A DNA stretch of 64,000 nucleotides from Smittia aterrima (GCA_033063855.1 CP093829.1:3172243-3236242); one strand, 5' to 3'. Counted from the first letter of the stretch, positions 22,383 to 37,600 are shown. Notes: generated by a model not told the origin, from the letters alone. Translations and numbers: made by a program.

Positions 22383-24427
22383 TCAATTTAAATATTTGAT
22401 TGGGCGAATGGAAGTGAAAACGCCGGTTCGGCTCGAGGGTGAAAAGGAGCGATAATTGGCACTGGGCAAACTTTATTGAAACCGGCCAATCTTTTTTTTT
22501 AATTGAGGGAAATTTGTGAACGGGAGGAATTTACGATAATTAAACTTGTTGCTGCTCATTGACTGTTTAAAAGTTAATTAACAAAAATCAAATTAATTAA
22601 TTTTTTTTCCTCTCCTCTAGGTGGATTCGGTTGCGGAGTTGGAAGGAGGACTGAACGAGCCTTCGGTTAGCTTGAGAGACGGCAACAACCTTTCTCTTAT
22701 TAAACGAAGTGGGGGCAACCGTGACGTGGGTAGATGTCGATATTCAATTGAGAGGAAAATCATGAAGCCCTGCTAATGAAGATGAAAGCGAGCATGCAGA
22801 CTGATAAATCATTAGACACATCAAAAACATTTCCCTCACTTTATCAATTGCTGGAGCAATTAAATTTTATCAAAACTGCTCTGCTGAAGCACAAAATTTT
22901 AATGAAAATTTGCCTAAATCAACATGGGGGCCAACTACAGCAACTCCCCCTCTCGTTCACATCTCTCCAGCTGCCTGCCATTGTTTGATGATTTATTCAT
23001 TAAAATCATATGAGTTGTGTGCAATTTAATTAAAATGTTCCTACCCACCTCCGCCCGTTCGTCTCCTTTCACCCTTGGAAAGTGGAAAAATAATATAATT
23101 GAGATGATAAATAATCGGAGCGAGAGATGAGAATCATGTGGGACTTTGTGTATGCTACGGCTGACGTTTAATGGAGCAATCATGGAATTTAATTAATTTA
23201 ATGAGTGAAATTGAATTTAATTGATGTGCGAGCGAGTGCCGATGGGAGAGTGAGCGATGATATGATGGGAAATTGACGAGATCAACTGAGAAAAATCTGC
23301 TGCTTGGTGGTCTAAAGCAAATTGCAGTCGATTTACTTTAATCTTCACTCTCATTCTCAACAGACTTGAGCGTTTGCCTTCAAGCGTTTCTAAAGGGATT
23401 TGTCACAATGACACAAAGCGAGAAGAAAGAAGTCTCCGTCACATTGTAATTGACTCAGAAGTGATAAAACACTTGAGATAAAGAGTCCAATTTGTTGACA
23501 AAAATCCCGACCCAACTTTTCTTTTCTCCTTCTCAACATAAAAGCTGTAAAACGATTTTGATCTCTATTAGGGGATGATTTCGTTGATGTTTTCCTTTCT
23601 CATGGCGAAGTTGGAGCGAAGAAAAATAAAAGAAATTATCTGGGACTTAGTCAGATTCGGTTGACGATGAGAGGACGAAGAGAAGCCAAGGGAGATGGAA
23701 ATTCTTTTTTATGTTGACGAGTATTGAGATGAGAAAGTGACTTCTGTTTGACTCTTATCTGTCCACCGATTTTAAAGGATTTTCAACGGAAGCTTTAACT
23801 AATCTAATTATCGTAATGAACAAAGCTTTGATTTACTAAAATTACTTTCACGTTTAAACGATAAACATTTCGACAAACAGACACAAATTGCATCGTCTAC
23901 GTGCGCCCAATTAAAAACTAAGCAAAATTATATCATAATTAAATATTTAAATCGGAAAATTGCTGAAAATTACTCAACACAAAACGCTATTTTCTCTAAA
24001 TTCAAAATTGGCTGGAGGGAGGTTGACAGAAACTAAAAGCACAAACAAATTAGCTTCGCTAAAACAATTTTTCACGTGATTATGAATGCAAATAAAATGC
24101 TCGACTGAATGGTTTAATTAATTTAATCACAACAATATCGATGTGCTGAGCTTTGTATCTCTCTCGCTCGAGTTTTCCTGCGGGGAAATGGACGAGGCGC
24201 AAAAACTAATTTCTGCTTCATGCGGGGAAATAAATCAACTTTTAATTGTTTGCGTTTATGAAGCGGAGAATGAAAAAGAAGAAAAAAATGATTTCCCGAT
24301 ATTTCGCGCGATTTAGCTGCGAGACGAACTTATCGTTTCCTAAATCCGGTTGCGAGCTAAATGCGAGGGAGGAGAATGATTTGAATGAGATTAGTAACAA
24401 ACATTTTCTAAATGTAAAATCGGAAAG

Positions 24428-24480
24428 CAAGCTAATAGCTGTTAGCTATTCCGTATTAATTAGTCTAATTAGGCTAATAT
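24428..24480. promoter_or_regulatory. cluster of TAAT homeodomain-type motifs with a small hairpin
   Basis: Contains AATAGCT-GTT-AGCTATT, a 7-bp inverted repeat with a 3-nt loop, followed by ATTAATTAG, CTAATTAG and GCTAATAT in regular spacing. TAAT cores are the binding motif of homeodomain proteins; enhancer function is inference. Confidence 0.35.
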
Positions 24481-24653
24481 CAAGTTTTTGGGGCTGAAAA
24501 TATTTTAGATTATTATTTAAAGCGGAAGAACGAGAGTCGTCGCTTGAATGGAATTTCATTTACCACCTACAAGCGCTTCATCAACTTTATTACACATCAA
24601 ACTAATTAGCATAGACTAATTGACTTTTAAATTCTGATAACAAATTTACTCTT

Positions 24654-24667
24654 TCTCTCTCTCTCTC
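24654..24667. repeat. (TC)7 microsatellite
   Basis: Perfect dinucleotide run within a pyrimidine-rich stretch. Confidence 0.85.
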
Positions 24668-27600
24668 GCATGCACGCCCTAATTGAAGCTTTAATGAAAC
24701 CTCATGAAGCTTTGATTGTAATCGGATTTTCCGTTGCGCGAATAGGCAAAGTTTTTCCCCCCAAAATTTAATTAATTTTGCAGTGTTCGATACGAGAGAG
24801 AAGAAAGTTTTTCCTCCGCAGAAAAGAACAATTTTTCATTATCGCGCAGAATGATGAATGTATTTGACATTGATAAGCATCGCTTGGCTTGGCGGAAATT
24901 TAATTATTTAATTAATTAACTCGAAATCAATTAAGCCATAATTTTGGCTTCGCGTCCCACTCACTTGCCTTTCAACGCCACGCAGCGACGCTCCAAGGCA
25001 CGAAGTGAGTATAAAATTTAATTAAAATTATGGAAAAGAATAACATAACTGTCATGACCACGAGCTGCAACTGTCGTCACGACGAGTTCGAGCATTTCCG
25101 AGAAACTCTGTTACATATTTCGTGGTTTGAGGGTTGTAACTGGCGGAGGGTGAAAGGAGACGTTTTAAAAAATGTTACAAGAATCTGCAAAGGTCGAGTG
25201 AGCCTTGTAAAGCTTCTCAAGTTTCTCAAGTTCATCAAATTCTCAGAATAAATTGCATTCAATCACCTTCATCTTCCACGTAACGAAGAATGAAACATTT
25301 CTAGATCGAGCAAAGATTTCTCTTCTGATTAAGAGTTTGTGAAACAAACTGAAACTTTTCATTTCTAAACGAGTTTCGGAAACATCCTCAGGCCTTATGA
25401 TACAATTTAATTAAACAAAACACAATCTTGCATGCGAAAGCCTCGAATCCATTACGAGTGTGCATGGGTTGAATTATTTAAAATTGGCAACGAATGTGAT
25501 GTGATCAAGTAACAACATAAATGTCTTTTAATTGCATGAGAATGATAACAACGGGCTATTCACCAGAATTGTGTCTGCTTAGCCGAGGGAGATCGAGCGA
25601 GAAACAGATGGAATTTAGCCAATTAAATTGGTTTTTATGTCCACAAGAAATGTTTCGTGTGCCTATTGAATGTAAGCGACCGAAGTGGAGACAAAACGTA
25701 ACCGGAGGGCCAGCACTCTCTCTGCATGAACGAACGGATGTTTTAATTATTCAACGTGCGTGTGTATGCAGTTTTCTATCGTCGCAGTTTTTATTTTCCG
25801 GATCCTTAGGGCAACTACCAGCAATTCAATTTGAGCGCTCACAATACTCACGATCCACTGGGATTGAGCAACTTTTTGTTTCAGTTTTGCATGAATCGAT
25901 GGAAATTGTTTGTAGTACGATTACAAAAACTTTTTTATTAAACGACAAAATCAATCGAAGAGAAGTTGTCAGCTTTGAAAATGTAAAAGTCTTCTTGGTA
26001 AATTAAACATTTAATTCTCACTAATTGATATGTGAAAAGTTCTTTGACGCAAATTTTCTCGAAAGGAATTAATTTGGAGAAAAGTCCTTTTAGAACTATG
26101 ACGTTCGTCTATGAAGAAATTGATCCTAATTGACTTTATCTAGCTTCGAGTCTCATTTTCGTTACATTAATTAGCAAAAGCTTTGCTTCGCACATTTTTT
26201 TTCACTCGCATAAATTACCCTTTGATTAATTTCTTACACAACGAGCAATTTCGACAAAATTAAAGAGAAAATTAATCTAATTTAAAATCGCTCTACGCGA
26301 GCACGCCGCGATTCTCAAGCATTGCCGACTCGTAAAGCTTCATCTTCATCCCTCGACATAAACAAGCTCTCAATCAAAATTCTTCTTCTGCACATCCAAT
26401 TATTTTTAATTCAATTTTAATTTAAACTTCTTAATTATCTTAAAAATGTTTCTGAACAACAATCTCGTTTTCGGGGTTGAAACTCTTTCCCTCATTACAG
26501 CGATAAATTTTCCACTCGCCGATTTTCTGTGAGAGAATTTGAGGCGTTGAGTCAACATAAATCTCGAGCTCCCCTCAGCGGGAGATAGATAGTAAGAACT
26601 TGAAAGAGGTTGCAATGAAGGAAATTGTCCTCTCAGTTTAAACATTCAATAAATAAATTGTCGTGCAAATAATTGTAAAGTCGTTTCTCTCGTTCACTCT
26701 TTGATGTAAATTATTAAATTCCTCCCTCGCCATGTCGTGCAACGAATGATAAAGAACTTAACAATGAAACTAAACATCGAGCGTCGACCGATAAACGAAC
26801 GCAGCCAGTTCTGGGGGAGAATTTCCCGCTAAATTTATCAAAGGAGATTATTCATTGTCTTTTTAATTAAAAACCGTATCGTTGTGTAGTCAAACAAGAA
26901 GGGGAAAGGGAGATGGTGTGAGATGGCGAAGCGAAGAAAGGGCTGGAAATATTTTTTGATAATTAAATGTGGAAATTGAAAATTTTCCGAAAAACTTTCG
27001 TTCTGCTTCTCATCGTCGTCGCTTCGTATCAAGAATTTTTAATTAATTATCTCAAGAATTCGGCTCTTTTCATATCGACGAGAAGAATTTTCATCTCATC
27101 CACGCTCTTTGCTGAAGAGTTGCCTCAGATACAGCTCGAGAAAAATTAAAATTTTTGCGCAAATTAGAGACAATAGAGGAAAATTTCGAACAGATTATTG
27201 AGAAATACTTTTCGCTCGACGCTCTCCCGAACCGAATCACAACAAAATATGAAATTGAACAAGATTCTCAACATGTTATGATCTGCGTGAAATCCTATTT
27301 TCAGACACATTCATAGTTTATCATGCAGAAGGTGTTTTCTCTCGTTCATCCATTCATTCAGAAAGCTACAGAGCATGAGCGGTGTTGTTGCGAGCTAGCA
27401 CAAGTGGATGTCTAATTATATGTGAATGCATGCATCTGTCTGCCGAGCGCATTAATAATTCAAATGTTGGGACTTTAGTTGCAAAACTGTTCACCGAAGA
27501 GATAACGGAAAACACATTTGCCGAATAAATGGAGACATCACTCGAGTTTTCAAAAGTCTTCCACCCTTCGATCAATTCAAAATCATTCAATTAATGATGC

Positions 27601-30600
27601 ATGGAAGCACTAAACTGTGTAAATCAAATTGAATGCAACAGCTTTGTTCATTCTTATCTCAAAACCATCAACTTCAGGCTCTATTAGTTTGTATTAAAAT
27701 TAAATTAAGCAGAAACCTCGCGGCAAATAAATCTTTCCATCCTCTCCCATTACTTATTAAAAATCGTAAACATTCAGCAATTATTTATACATCAGAAAGT
27801 CTTTAGCCTGAGTCCAACATTTTACTTGGGATGTTAAGAGAAGAACGAACGGTCGAGAAAAATAGGAAAGTTTACCCTTTATTTAAATAGAGATGATTCA
27901 GTCCGTTGTTTACATCGAGGTATGATTTATGCCCTTGAGAGGGAACTTCAGAGGCAGCGGAACGAGTTGAGATTCGACCCTGACAATTTATCACACGACG
28001 TCACTGAACAACTCCCTATTGCATTCCGTCCTTTTTCGGCTAATGCTGTAAGCAACACAGCTTCCAGTTTCATTCGAGGATTTATAACCCATCAGCGTCA
28101 GTTGTAGAGAATCTTCTAGTCCTGTCGTTGCATGAAATATATTTGTAATTGCGTTGCATGAGCTGCGTCGATGTGGACACCGCTGGATGCAAATTCTTGA
28201 GTGACGTTGTTAACTTCTGAAGGAGTAACATTATTTACCGAGACGTCCACAACTAGATGGTCAGTGGAACATTCTTTAATTGGCCATTAAGGATGTTTTT
28301 TTTATTTCCCTTGTTATATTTCGTTTCGGGGCACGAGGGCAGAAAGCAGTGAGAGGAAAGTATCTTCAACATTTCTGCTTATTATTCTGCAGATGGAAAG
28401 AAAGGATGCTTATCAGTGGAGGCAGAAACTCGGAGCAAGATGATATGATAACCAATTAAATTTTTCGGTAGAGAGAAGTCTCATTAAATTATGATATTTC
28501 GACGAGCTGCCTGCTTTCTCCCCGAGAGCTAACGAGCTCCTCAATCAACGATTGTACTTCATCAAATTAACCCCTCATTATAATCAAACCATAGTCTCGC
28601 TCACTCTTTTCCTCTTCACAAGGCACTCATGTGTGTTCGAGCTCGTTTTCCTCTAGCGCTAAGAGTTTTCCTTTTTTTTCACCATTTTCTCTCTCTCTAT
28701 CTCGACGTATTTGAACGTGAAAGATGAATGTGGAATGAAAATCATTTACAAGACTCGTGTGTAGCTAATTAGCAGAATTTCACCCTCGAAAGTGCTGGAA
28801 GCGAGAGAAAAAATCTCATATAACAAGTACGCTAATTAATGACATTTCTCTGCTCTTTCACGTCGAGATTTTTCCCGAGCCATCAAGTCTTGAACTGCGG
28901 AGGCTTACGACGCAAATCGTGTGATTGGATTAAAGTGTTAATTGAGCTGAAAATTCTTTTAATAAAAGTTTTTGTTTATAGCTTCAAACTTTATTCATTC
29001 CTCTTCAGTGGAACTAGCTTTGATTGATTAAAAGTATTAATTACTCAAAACTTATAGCGTAAGCAGAATTTCAAAGGCAAATTAAGGCTTCCGGCTCTCA
29101 ATCGAATCGTTTGTTCATTAAAAGCTTTCAAGCGATATTTTCACCGAGAACTATTGAAGCAAATGTAGAAAATCTGAACAGAACTCAAAAGCAAACAAAT
29201 AATTGAAGCGGAAAACTTTGTTTTGCTGGTTCAGTCTAAAATGTTTTGTCGGTTGAGGAAATCTTTCGTTGTTCATTGGCAGTGAGTGAGTGGGAGAAAC
29301 TAAATTAAATAATGCAAAAATAAACAAATTTTCCAAAAAAAAAAAAAACTTTTCCACAGGATAAAAATTTATTCATGTGAAAGGAGCTAAACAATATTAG
29401 TTCGCTTGCTGAAGCTCTCCGGCAATTCAGCAGAAAAACTGATTGTTTTAGAATTTGTGTGTGGAGTTTTGCAGGTGCGCGAGGTAAAAAAAAAGAAAAG
29501 CCGAGCACATTGTGAGTTTAGAAATTTGATTGTGCGATTTGTGCAAATCGCAATCGTGCAACGAGAAATTCGGGAACAGAAACAACAACACGACGTAGCC
29601 TTCTCGTCTATGGCGACATAAATAACTCAATGAATTTCGCCGATTTGTCTCTGCCTCTTGCGCGCCACGTTAAGCGAGAAAAAAGTGCAATTCAAATTGC
29701 AAATGCAAATAACGCAAAATAAATACGAAATCACGTTTTGCGTTTTGTCATCTCGCGCTCTCAGTGGAAAATCTAAATCTATTTAGGCTCGAAAATCTTT
29801 TTTTTTCTACCAACCGCTCGCACTTTCGTTGTCATCGTCGTGTGTAGAGTTTTCTCGTTGCCTAATGTGCCGTCGAGCTATAATTTCAACGTCCCCGCGG
29901 TATTTTTTTTGCTACTACTACCCTCGGTCTCAAAAGGCAGCGAGTGAGTGGCGTGACGGAAAAACGTTTTCGAGGCGAACTAGTCGACGATGAACGAAAA
30001 AAAAAAAGTGTCGCATAAAAGTCTGTAAATATTTGAAGAATCTTCAAAAATTCATCAGATTCGGAGGAGTTTGTCCGGCTGGTGCTTGTCACGCCACACT
30101 GAAGCCTCTTTCGAGCATAAATCATAATTTTGATTTTAGATTTATGATGGAAAAACTTTTCCAAACTCAATTGCCGTCAAGTGGAAGAAACTACAAAATT
30201 TCAACTTCTAAATTTATTCAGTTCAAACAAAAATTTCCTTTCTAGCCATTCCAACGACAGTGGTGCCAATTAAAATTGCCGCGAGTTGAATCAATGAGAA
30301 GGAGAGCGCGCAAGAAAAAAAAAGTCACATCACCAAAAATGGGTAAGGAGAAGAAATAAAAAGTTGCGAAAGAACATTCTGCGACTTTGTTTCCGAGGTT
30401 CATTAAAATTGATTTCGGCATTTTCGCCTTTTTTGTTAGAATTTCATTTGTTGGCTCCGCGAAGCTCATTCCGATGCAGGTATTGATTTCATTCTTTGCT
30501 CAATTAGTTTTAATTGCCATCATATTCTTTCATCTTTTGATTCGAGGCCCTTTCGTCTGAACCATGCAAAGGAATTGAAAAATTAAAGAAGTTTTAATGA

Positions 30601-30840
30601 AGAAGGGGAGGAACGGTCGAGAGAAAACAACGATCAAGAGTCTCATTAAGGATTCTGCTTTTTCGGTAAATTACTGAAATCGAATTTCCATGCTGTTTGA
30701 TTTCAAGTTTAATTAGATTGATTCACAATGGGCTGCAATGGCATTTTAATGATGGGTTCATGTGGCTGAAGGGAACGAGACGAGAATCAGCGAGATAACG
30801 ACATCCTTAGGTGAATATTTCCGATCAATATCTCGCAATC

Positions 30841-30856
30841 TCTCTCTCTCTCTCTC
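30841..30856. repeat. (TC)8 microsatellite
   Basis: Perfect dinucleotide run. Confidence 0.85.
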
Positions 30857-33800
30857 GACATCGTAATTTAATTAGCCTGATTATGCATTCGCGCATCGTT
30901 CTCTCTTTCGACTTTAGATTCTTTCGCTCTCATTCATTATTTTTGTTTTCCATCATCGTCGATGTCTAAAATGAGCTTAAATTCCTCTTCTGAATCCTTT
31001 GAATTCAACTGCAGCATCACACGCATAACTTAATGTGAATATTGTGCAGCAGACTTGAAAGCAGATGAAAAAAAAAAGAAATTCACACTTTTAATGAGGT
31101 TCCGATGGAATTGGAATCGAGACGCAAAAAGAATTCATTTTTGATCTAAATTTTCTCCTGATGATGCACGTTGAAACTTTTAATGATCTGCTTTGATCGT
31201 GGCACAGAAAAGTTTAAAATGACAGCGACAAAGTTAGAACGAGAGATAGAAAAAGTTCATTATTTTTTGTAAAACTGTTGCACAAAACTGCGGACGAGAA
31301 GTTTTCTTTGTACCACAGATCGTTACTGATTCTTGTGATTGTTTTGCGATTAAAAATAATGAGATTGAAGCAGGTGACGAGCTTGTTGCTTTAACGAGAC
31401 TTCAAATAAAAGTTCATCTAACATTTTAAGTTTCGATCTTCTTCCTTTCACCATCCACAACATTCTAAATCACCGAGAGTGTACTGTTGAATGATTCGAA
31501 TTGCGGAATTTGCTTGTTATTTGATTTTGATTAACTTTGGAAATTGTTCCAATTATTTTCCTTCTCGTCTCTTCGATCGCCTTCGCATCGAAAAAATGTT
31601 TTTGTCGAGAATTTGATTTGAAACATAGAATAATTGTGACCATTTTTGGTGAAGTGTGCGCACAGGAATGTTTCATGTTTCAAAGTCTCCCCGTCTCCGA
31701 TCGGCTTGCATAACGCAGCGAAAAACTTCAGATAAAAAGAGAGAATTAAGATTGTTTCGTAGCAACGACGGAAAGTAAAACGAAAAAAAAAAAGTTTTTT
31801 CTTGAATCAAAACATGATTTTATCACATTTTTAATGAGGTTAATTTTTTTAGAGCATAACGAGCAGCCGAAACATGTTTGCGTTCTCATGTTAATTGACC
31901 TTTCTTCTGTCTTCCCACTGCGCTACTCGAGTTTCCCTTTTCATTTAATTTCTCAGTCGTTCGTTCGCTTTGTCTAATTCCTCTAAGAATTTGTAGCGAA
32001 ATTAATGCGAAACTCATTTGAACGGAATCGAGAGAGTTGTTCGAGGCGGGAAAGCAGAAAATAACAAAATTCTTTATTTAATTCATACTCCGATGCCTTC
32101 TTCGAAAACTGAACCAACTTTGACGACAAAAACTTTCAGGAGTTGAACAATTGCATGCTCAATTGAACTTTACGATCATCGGAAATTTATTCAGGAGATT
32201 TTCTCGAATTAAACGAATAGAAAATTGAGAATGGAAAAATTTGTCGAACACATTATAAGAAAGAGAAAACGATGCTGAAGAGATTAAAACTGAAAAGCCA
32301 TGTAGCAATTTAAATTTTGCGCTTGATGGAGAAAAACCAGAGAAGGATCAAAGATGTTCGAGGAAATCTAAGAAAATTAGTTGAGAATGGATTAAGTGGA
32401 GCTTGAAAGCTTTTAATTTCCATCCGAGAATTGAAAATTATTTCGAAGCTTGAATTTTAAATTAAATTTTTTAATTAATTCGATTTCAATTTGATTTGTC
32501 ACAAACTTCTTTTCTAGAACAGGATCAACCTGTGCTCTCAACTTGTTCTGAAGAGAAGTTTTCATCGGCTCGAGAGAATGAGAAAATAATTTTTCATTTC
32601 GAATCACGCAAAGTTTCCCAACATTACGGAAACGTGATTTTTGCTATTTCGAGCGAAGGAGCAAACTTTAAATTGTGCGGTGAAAAAACTATTGTAAAGC
32701 TTCTAAACACTTTGTTACAAGAGTTCGAGGCAAAACGTAATCAGCTTGATGTTGAGAACGTTGAAAAGTCATAAATTTCAGTTTTGAAATGTAAATGAAG
32801 CCCAAGGCACATTGAGCAAGGCTTCACAGCAATTGAGAAGAACTTTTCCGTTCCACGTTGTAATCGTTGATGGAGATTAAATAACGAGAGTCCTTCAACG
32901 TACTCCAAAACAATCGTGAATGGCGATAGCGACAAAGCCAAACATGTAAAAAGCGACCAGCGACGGAGCCGAGACGCAAAAAAAGAGCTGCAATGATAAA
33001 TGGACAGCGAAGGGAAAATCGCAGTCCCAATTTTCAATCCATAATTCATAAGCAAAAAACGTAGAAAATGAACAATGGGTCGGGATTGTTTCGGGAGAGG
33101 AAGGGGAAGAGTGTTTGTACCATTCAGAGTGGTCGTTAATAGACATTTATTGCTTTTTTGTTTTGTGTTTAATTTTTTTTCTGCTCTCTCGTGTTTGTCG
33201 TTGTTTCAGGATTTCGCCGAGGATTTTGATTCCAGTTGCGCTCACTTCCCCTCCAACCCGCGCGCGTTTGTTGTGCTGGCAATTTTGCGGGCATTGTTGT
33301 TTTTATGATTTCCTGAAAAACATGGAGATTTGGAGGATGCGGGGGAGAAGTTTTTTTAAATGTGAAACCGGAATCATCATTGTTTTTTAATTCAATAAAA
33401 AATTAAGCAACGGAAAGGAAGGAGAGAGCGAAGAGGAAAGTAAGCTTTGTTGTGACACGACAGATGAATGTTTATTTCAGGTACGTTTGTTCTTTCAGTG
33501 AAGGATTAAATTTATAAGATTTAGCTTATTCCGTTTGTCATTTGCTAGATTGGCTTCTTCAACTTTTTGACAGACGGCACCATCGCACGTGTGGAGCTAG
33601 TAATAATCTGAGCTAATAAATGAACGACAATTCTAGAAAAGAAGAAAGATTCCTCAAATGAAACTCTTAACTTTCAGTAGATTTTAATTAAAGGAAGCTT
33701 ATCAGGAAATGCTCGTGTGAAAGGTTATCAGAAAGTAATTAGTCAAAAGAAAATAAGTTAAAACGTTCTTGCAAGGTTGAAGCGAGCGGGTGGTGGTGGT

Positions 33801-34673
33801 AAAGAAAACTGAAGCAAAGATGTGAGTGAGAATTACGAGCGAAGAAACAATGAAGTTTTCCTCGATGAGAAAAGTTTTTCCTCCAAGATTTGCTTGTTAA
33901 TTGAAATTGTTTAAAACTGCAAATTGATGATGTAATTACAAACAACGAACATAAAGATGCAATAGTTAAAGTTTCCTCCAAAAAATATCTCATTAAAAAT
34001 TTTTGTTGAAAAGATGCTTCCGAAATATGTCAGTTCTGCTCAACGAGATAGTTCGAATAGTTTAAGCTCTGATTAAAAACTTTCCTCATATTTCAGGTTT
34101 CATTATTTAAATTATGATAGAATGATAACAGTTGTTAATTAAGAAAGTTCATATTAAATGGTTTTGCTCGCGAGAGTGAATGTGTGCCAAGAGGGAAGAG
34201 ATAGAAAGTTGCGCTTTACGCCTTCCTTGCATGAAATAAGCAAGTTAATAAGCAGAACTTTAATTTAATTTCTTCGCTGCTTTCTCATCCCCAAATTCGC
34301 CAGCCAAACCAACAACATGAATCAATTTTGTTGCGAAAAAGGTGAACGGAAGGATAAAGCGAAAGGGCTATGATGAACAAAGAGAAGGAAAGAAAAAAGT
34401 TTTAATTAAAAAATTGTTTTTTTTTTCGCTTCTTCTGCTGCATTGCACGAATAGAAAGTCAGATAAGACTGATGAGGTTGATAAGTCTCGTCGTTGGTTG
34501 TTGAGGAAGGAGAAGTTGAAAATTTCATCGAGCGAGAGCTCCACTGCTTATCCATCAAAATAGACCGAGACGAGTTGGAAAAACTCCGTTTAAACGTGTA
34601 AACACTTTTTCCTCCTCTCGTTTGATTATTTTTGTTTACTCAATTTGCTGGCCTTTGTGCAACGCCAACTCAT

Positions 34674-34686
34674 TCTCTCTCTCTCT
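34674..34686. repeat. (TC)6 microsatellite
   Basis: Perfect dinucleotide run ending in TGG. Confidence 0.8.
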
Positions 34687-37600
34687 GGAGAACTCTGTTT
34701 GCTTCAAACAAATCCGTAAACAATTTTTTTTTCGCTTCTGCTCTTGCTAGAAAATTTGCTGCTCCAGTGAAAAAAAAAAATGTTGATTCTAGTCTGTATG
34801 CGATTACGATTATCGAATTAGATAAATCAATGACTTGATTAATTGTCTTTGATGTTCGATCCGTCACTCAGACGTTCTGCAAGTAAATATTTAAGAAAGA
34901 CTTCGCCTCTTCACGTCATCGCGCGGGAATGTAAACAAATCGAAATCTAATGAACATTGAGGTGTGGAAAGATAAGAAAAATTGAACGATAACATTCGTT
35001 TGATGATTGATAATTTATTTCTATTTACTTTCGAAGCGTTGGTGATTGAGAATTTGGCTTTCCTTATCTCGATTGACTTTTAGTTCTCAGAATGGGAATC
35101 ACGAGATGGAAAAGTTAGTCGTTGTTATCGTTAATGGTCTCACGAGGTAGTTCGAGTGATTGACGATTTTGTTTAGTAAACAAACCATTTTATAGAAGAT
35201 TACAGCTTTAAGCAAACCTTTAACAGTGCTCTCGTTGCTCGATGCAATTGCTTTCAATTCATTTTCACGCCAATCAAAAAAGTTGACCGAAAATCGCTAC
35301 AATTGGAAAACCTCACCGCTAATGATGGCTCACGATGATTTCTGACAGTTGCCGTACGCTAATTAATTACCAGCGATTAATTAAGACATTTCTTTGGTTG
35401 GATTCACTGTAATCCTACAAATTATGCAATTTCGGCGAAGCACTGCAATTGAAACAAACTTAGTTTAATAATTTAATTGGCACATGTGCAAGCTTGAAAT
35501 GAATAATTAGTTTTGTTTCTCTTATTCAACGAGTGAGGGTCTTCTGCAGCTGACTGAGTGTAAAAATAAATGAAGCAGTTTCCAAACGGAGCGAAATATG
35601 AAAATTGAAAATAAATATCTGGTAAAGTTTGAGCCTTTGCCATGTGCGGCAAAGAATGGAAGCTGAAGTAGAATTTAATGTAATATCAGTTTTCTCGTTC
35701 AACTCTCCTGGAAAAGTAAATTTAATTAGATTTTATAATTGATTGTTTTTGTTTCTACAATTTAATTTTATTATATTTCCCTCCTTTCTATCGCTTTCAC
35801 AGCTCTCACATGTCGAGGTGCGCTGCGCTCGTGTTTTAACTAGCTTTACCGTATGACTCTCGTGATTTATGTTTCGGCAAACATATGTGAGCTCGTATGT
35901 ATTATGAGTTATGCTGCGCCCTCTCCCTCATCCAGCTCAACTTTAGTTACAAATATAACTTTTATATTAAAATCCTTTTACCTTAGTTTACTTCCGTTTA
36001 TGATGTGTCTCATTATCACAATCAATATTTAATTCAATGCTCACTCTCATCGCTCTCTGATGGGAATCATTAAAATAAATTGTTTCTCTTTCACTTTGCA
36101 TCCTTTCTCCTCATGCGATGATTAAAAATTGTGTCACAATATAATCGCGAATGAGATGGAAAGGAAATATCTGAGCTTGATAATGGAAGCAATTAGAGTG
36201 TGGCAGAGTTTTATGATAAAACATTTTATTTTGTTGTTATAACTTTTTTATTCGAAACAATTTTCATTTTTTCGAACTTTTATTTTTCAATTAATTTTTT
36301 TTTACAATATTCTCGCTCAATTTAGTTTTGTTAATTAATTTCGAATATTTTTAGTGTTTTAATTGAAAATTGATTAAAATTGCTTTCCAATGTGTTTTTG
36401 TCAATTTATTTTCAATTTTAACTTCCGAGTGGAGCACAAAAAATGTAAAAAGCTTTAAACAGCAATGAAACATTCTTTTTCCACCCACAATCGCGTGACG
36501 ATGAGCGAGAGCTAAAGCGTGATTGAATTTTGATTGAACGACATTGTATCAATTGAATAAACCGATGATGATGAGGCGAACAAGTGAATGAAAAATGTCG
36601 GGAGGATAATTTTCTTTTGACGTGGCGAACGTGGCTCAGAATAAAAAGTGTCGACGACAATTTATCGATGACGTCGTGTGAGTCACGTTGAGCGAAGAAC
36701 AAAAGCAATCGCTTTAAATTATTTGAACCAGATTTCTGCTGTGAGAGGGAAAATTCGATTTTTTTTCGTTAAAGATTTTGCGGTCAAAAAAATTGTTTTC
36801 TGTCATTTGAGTTGACATATGACAAGCTCTCTTCGAGGCTGAAGTTAATGCAATTAGCTTAACGTGGGGTGTTTGACGACTTTAATTGATGGCAGCTCAT
36901 GCTCGCAACTACAGACTTTTATAATTGCAGGAAAATTTACGAGGAACGCAGGCAAGCCACGAAGCTTTCTGGTGCGTGCAAACACGCTTCGAAATAAATT
37001 TGGTTCCTCGGTCTTCAATATTTCGTGGAAAATTGAGTTAAATTGACTTCTCGCTGGAATAAAATTTAATAAAGATGAAGTCTGAAGGAAATTTCACGGG
37101 CCATTAAAAGCGAGTGATCAAAGTCGAGGGGAAATTGAGTTATCAAAAGAAGAAATTATGAAGAATATTCTCATCTTTGATCCTTTTAACGAGGGAAAAT
37201 CTGTTTTCTTCAGAACGATTTTCTTTCAATTTATGCAAATCAAAAGGAAATTTATGTCGAAATAAAAGTTTTCCTTTCACTTTGCACCGATTTTCACTTA
37301 ACAGTCTTTTCTCGTTAAAAGTGTTTGCCTTTCTGTTCAAAGAAAAGAAAAAATCTTCGAGTTTTCACCTGAGAAATATTTTTTTACAAGCGACGAGTTT
37401 CTTTTTTTAAAAAGGAATGAATAGATTCGATCATAAGAGCAGTCAAAACATTTCATTTAAAATCAAAATTGGAAAATCGACGGAAAATGAAATCGACAAC
37501 TAAAAGACCTCAGACAAAAGCTAAATTTGATTAAACTCAGACTAATGACTTGTGGTCGATTCCAATTGCAATCGTCAACACGCTCGTCACTGATTGCTTT

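Noticed and set aside
25521..26006. 161-codon plus-strand open frame
   Set aside because: About one frame of this length is expected by chance in the window; no domain, no splice or promoter context, and it contains low-quality composition.
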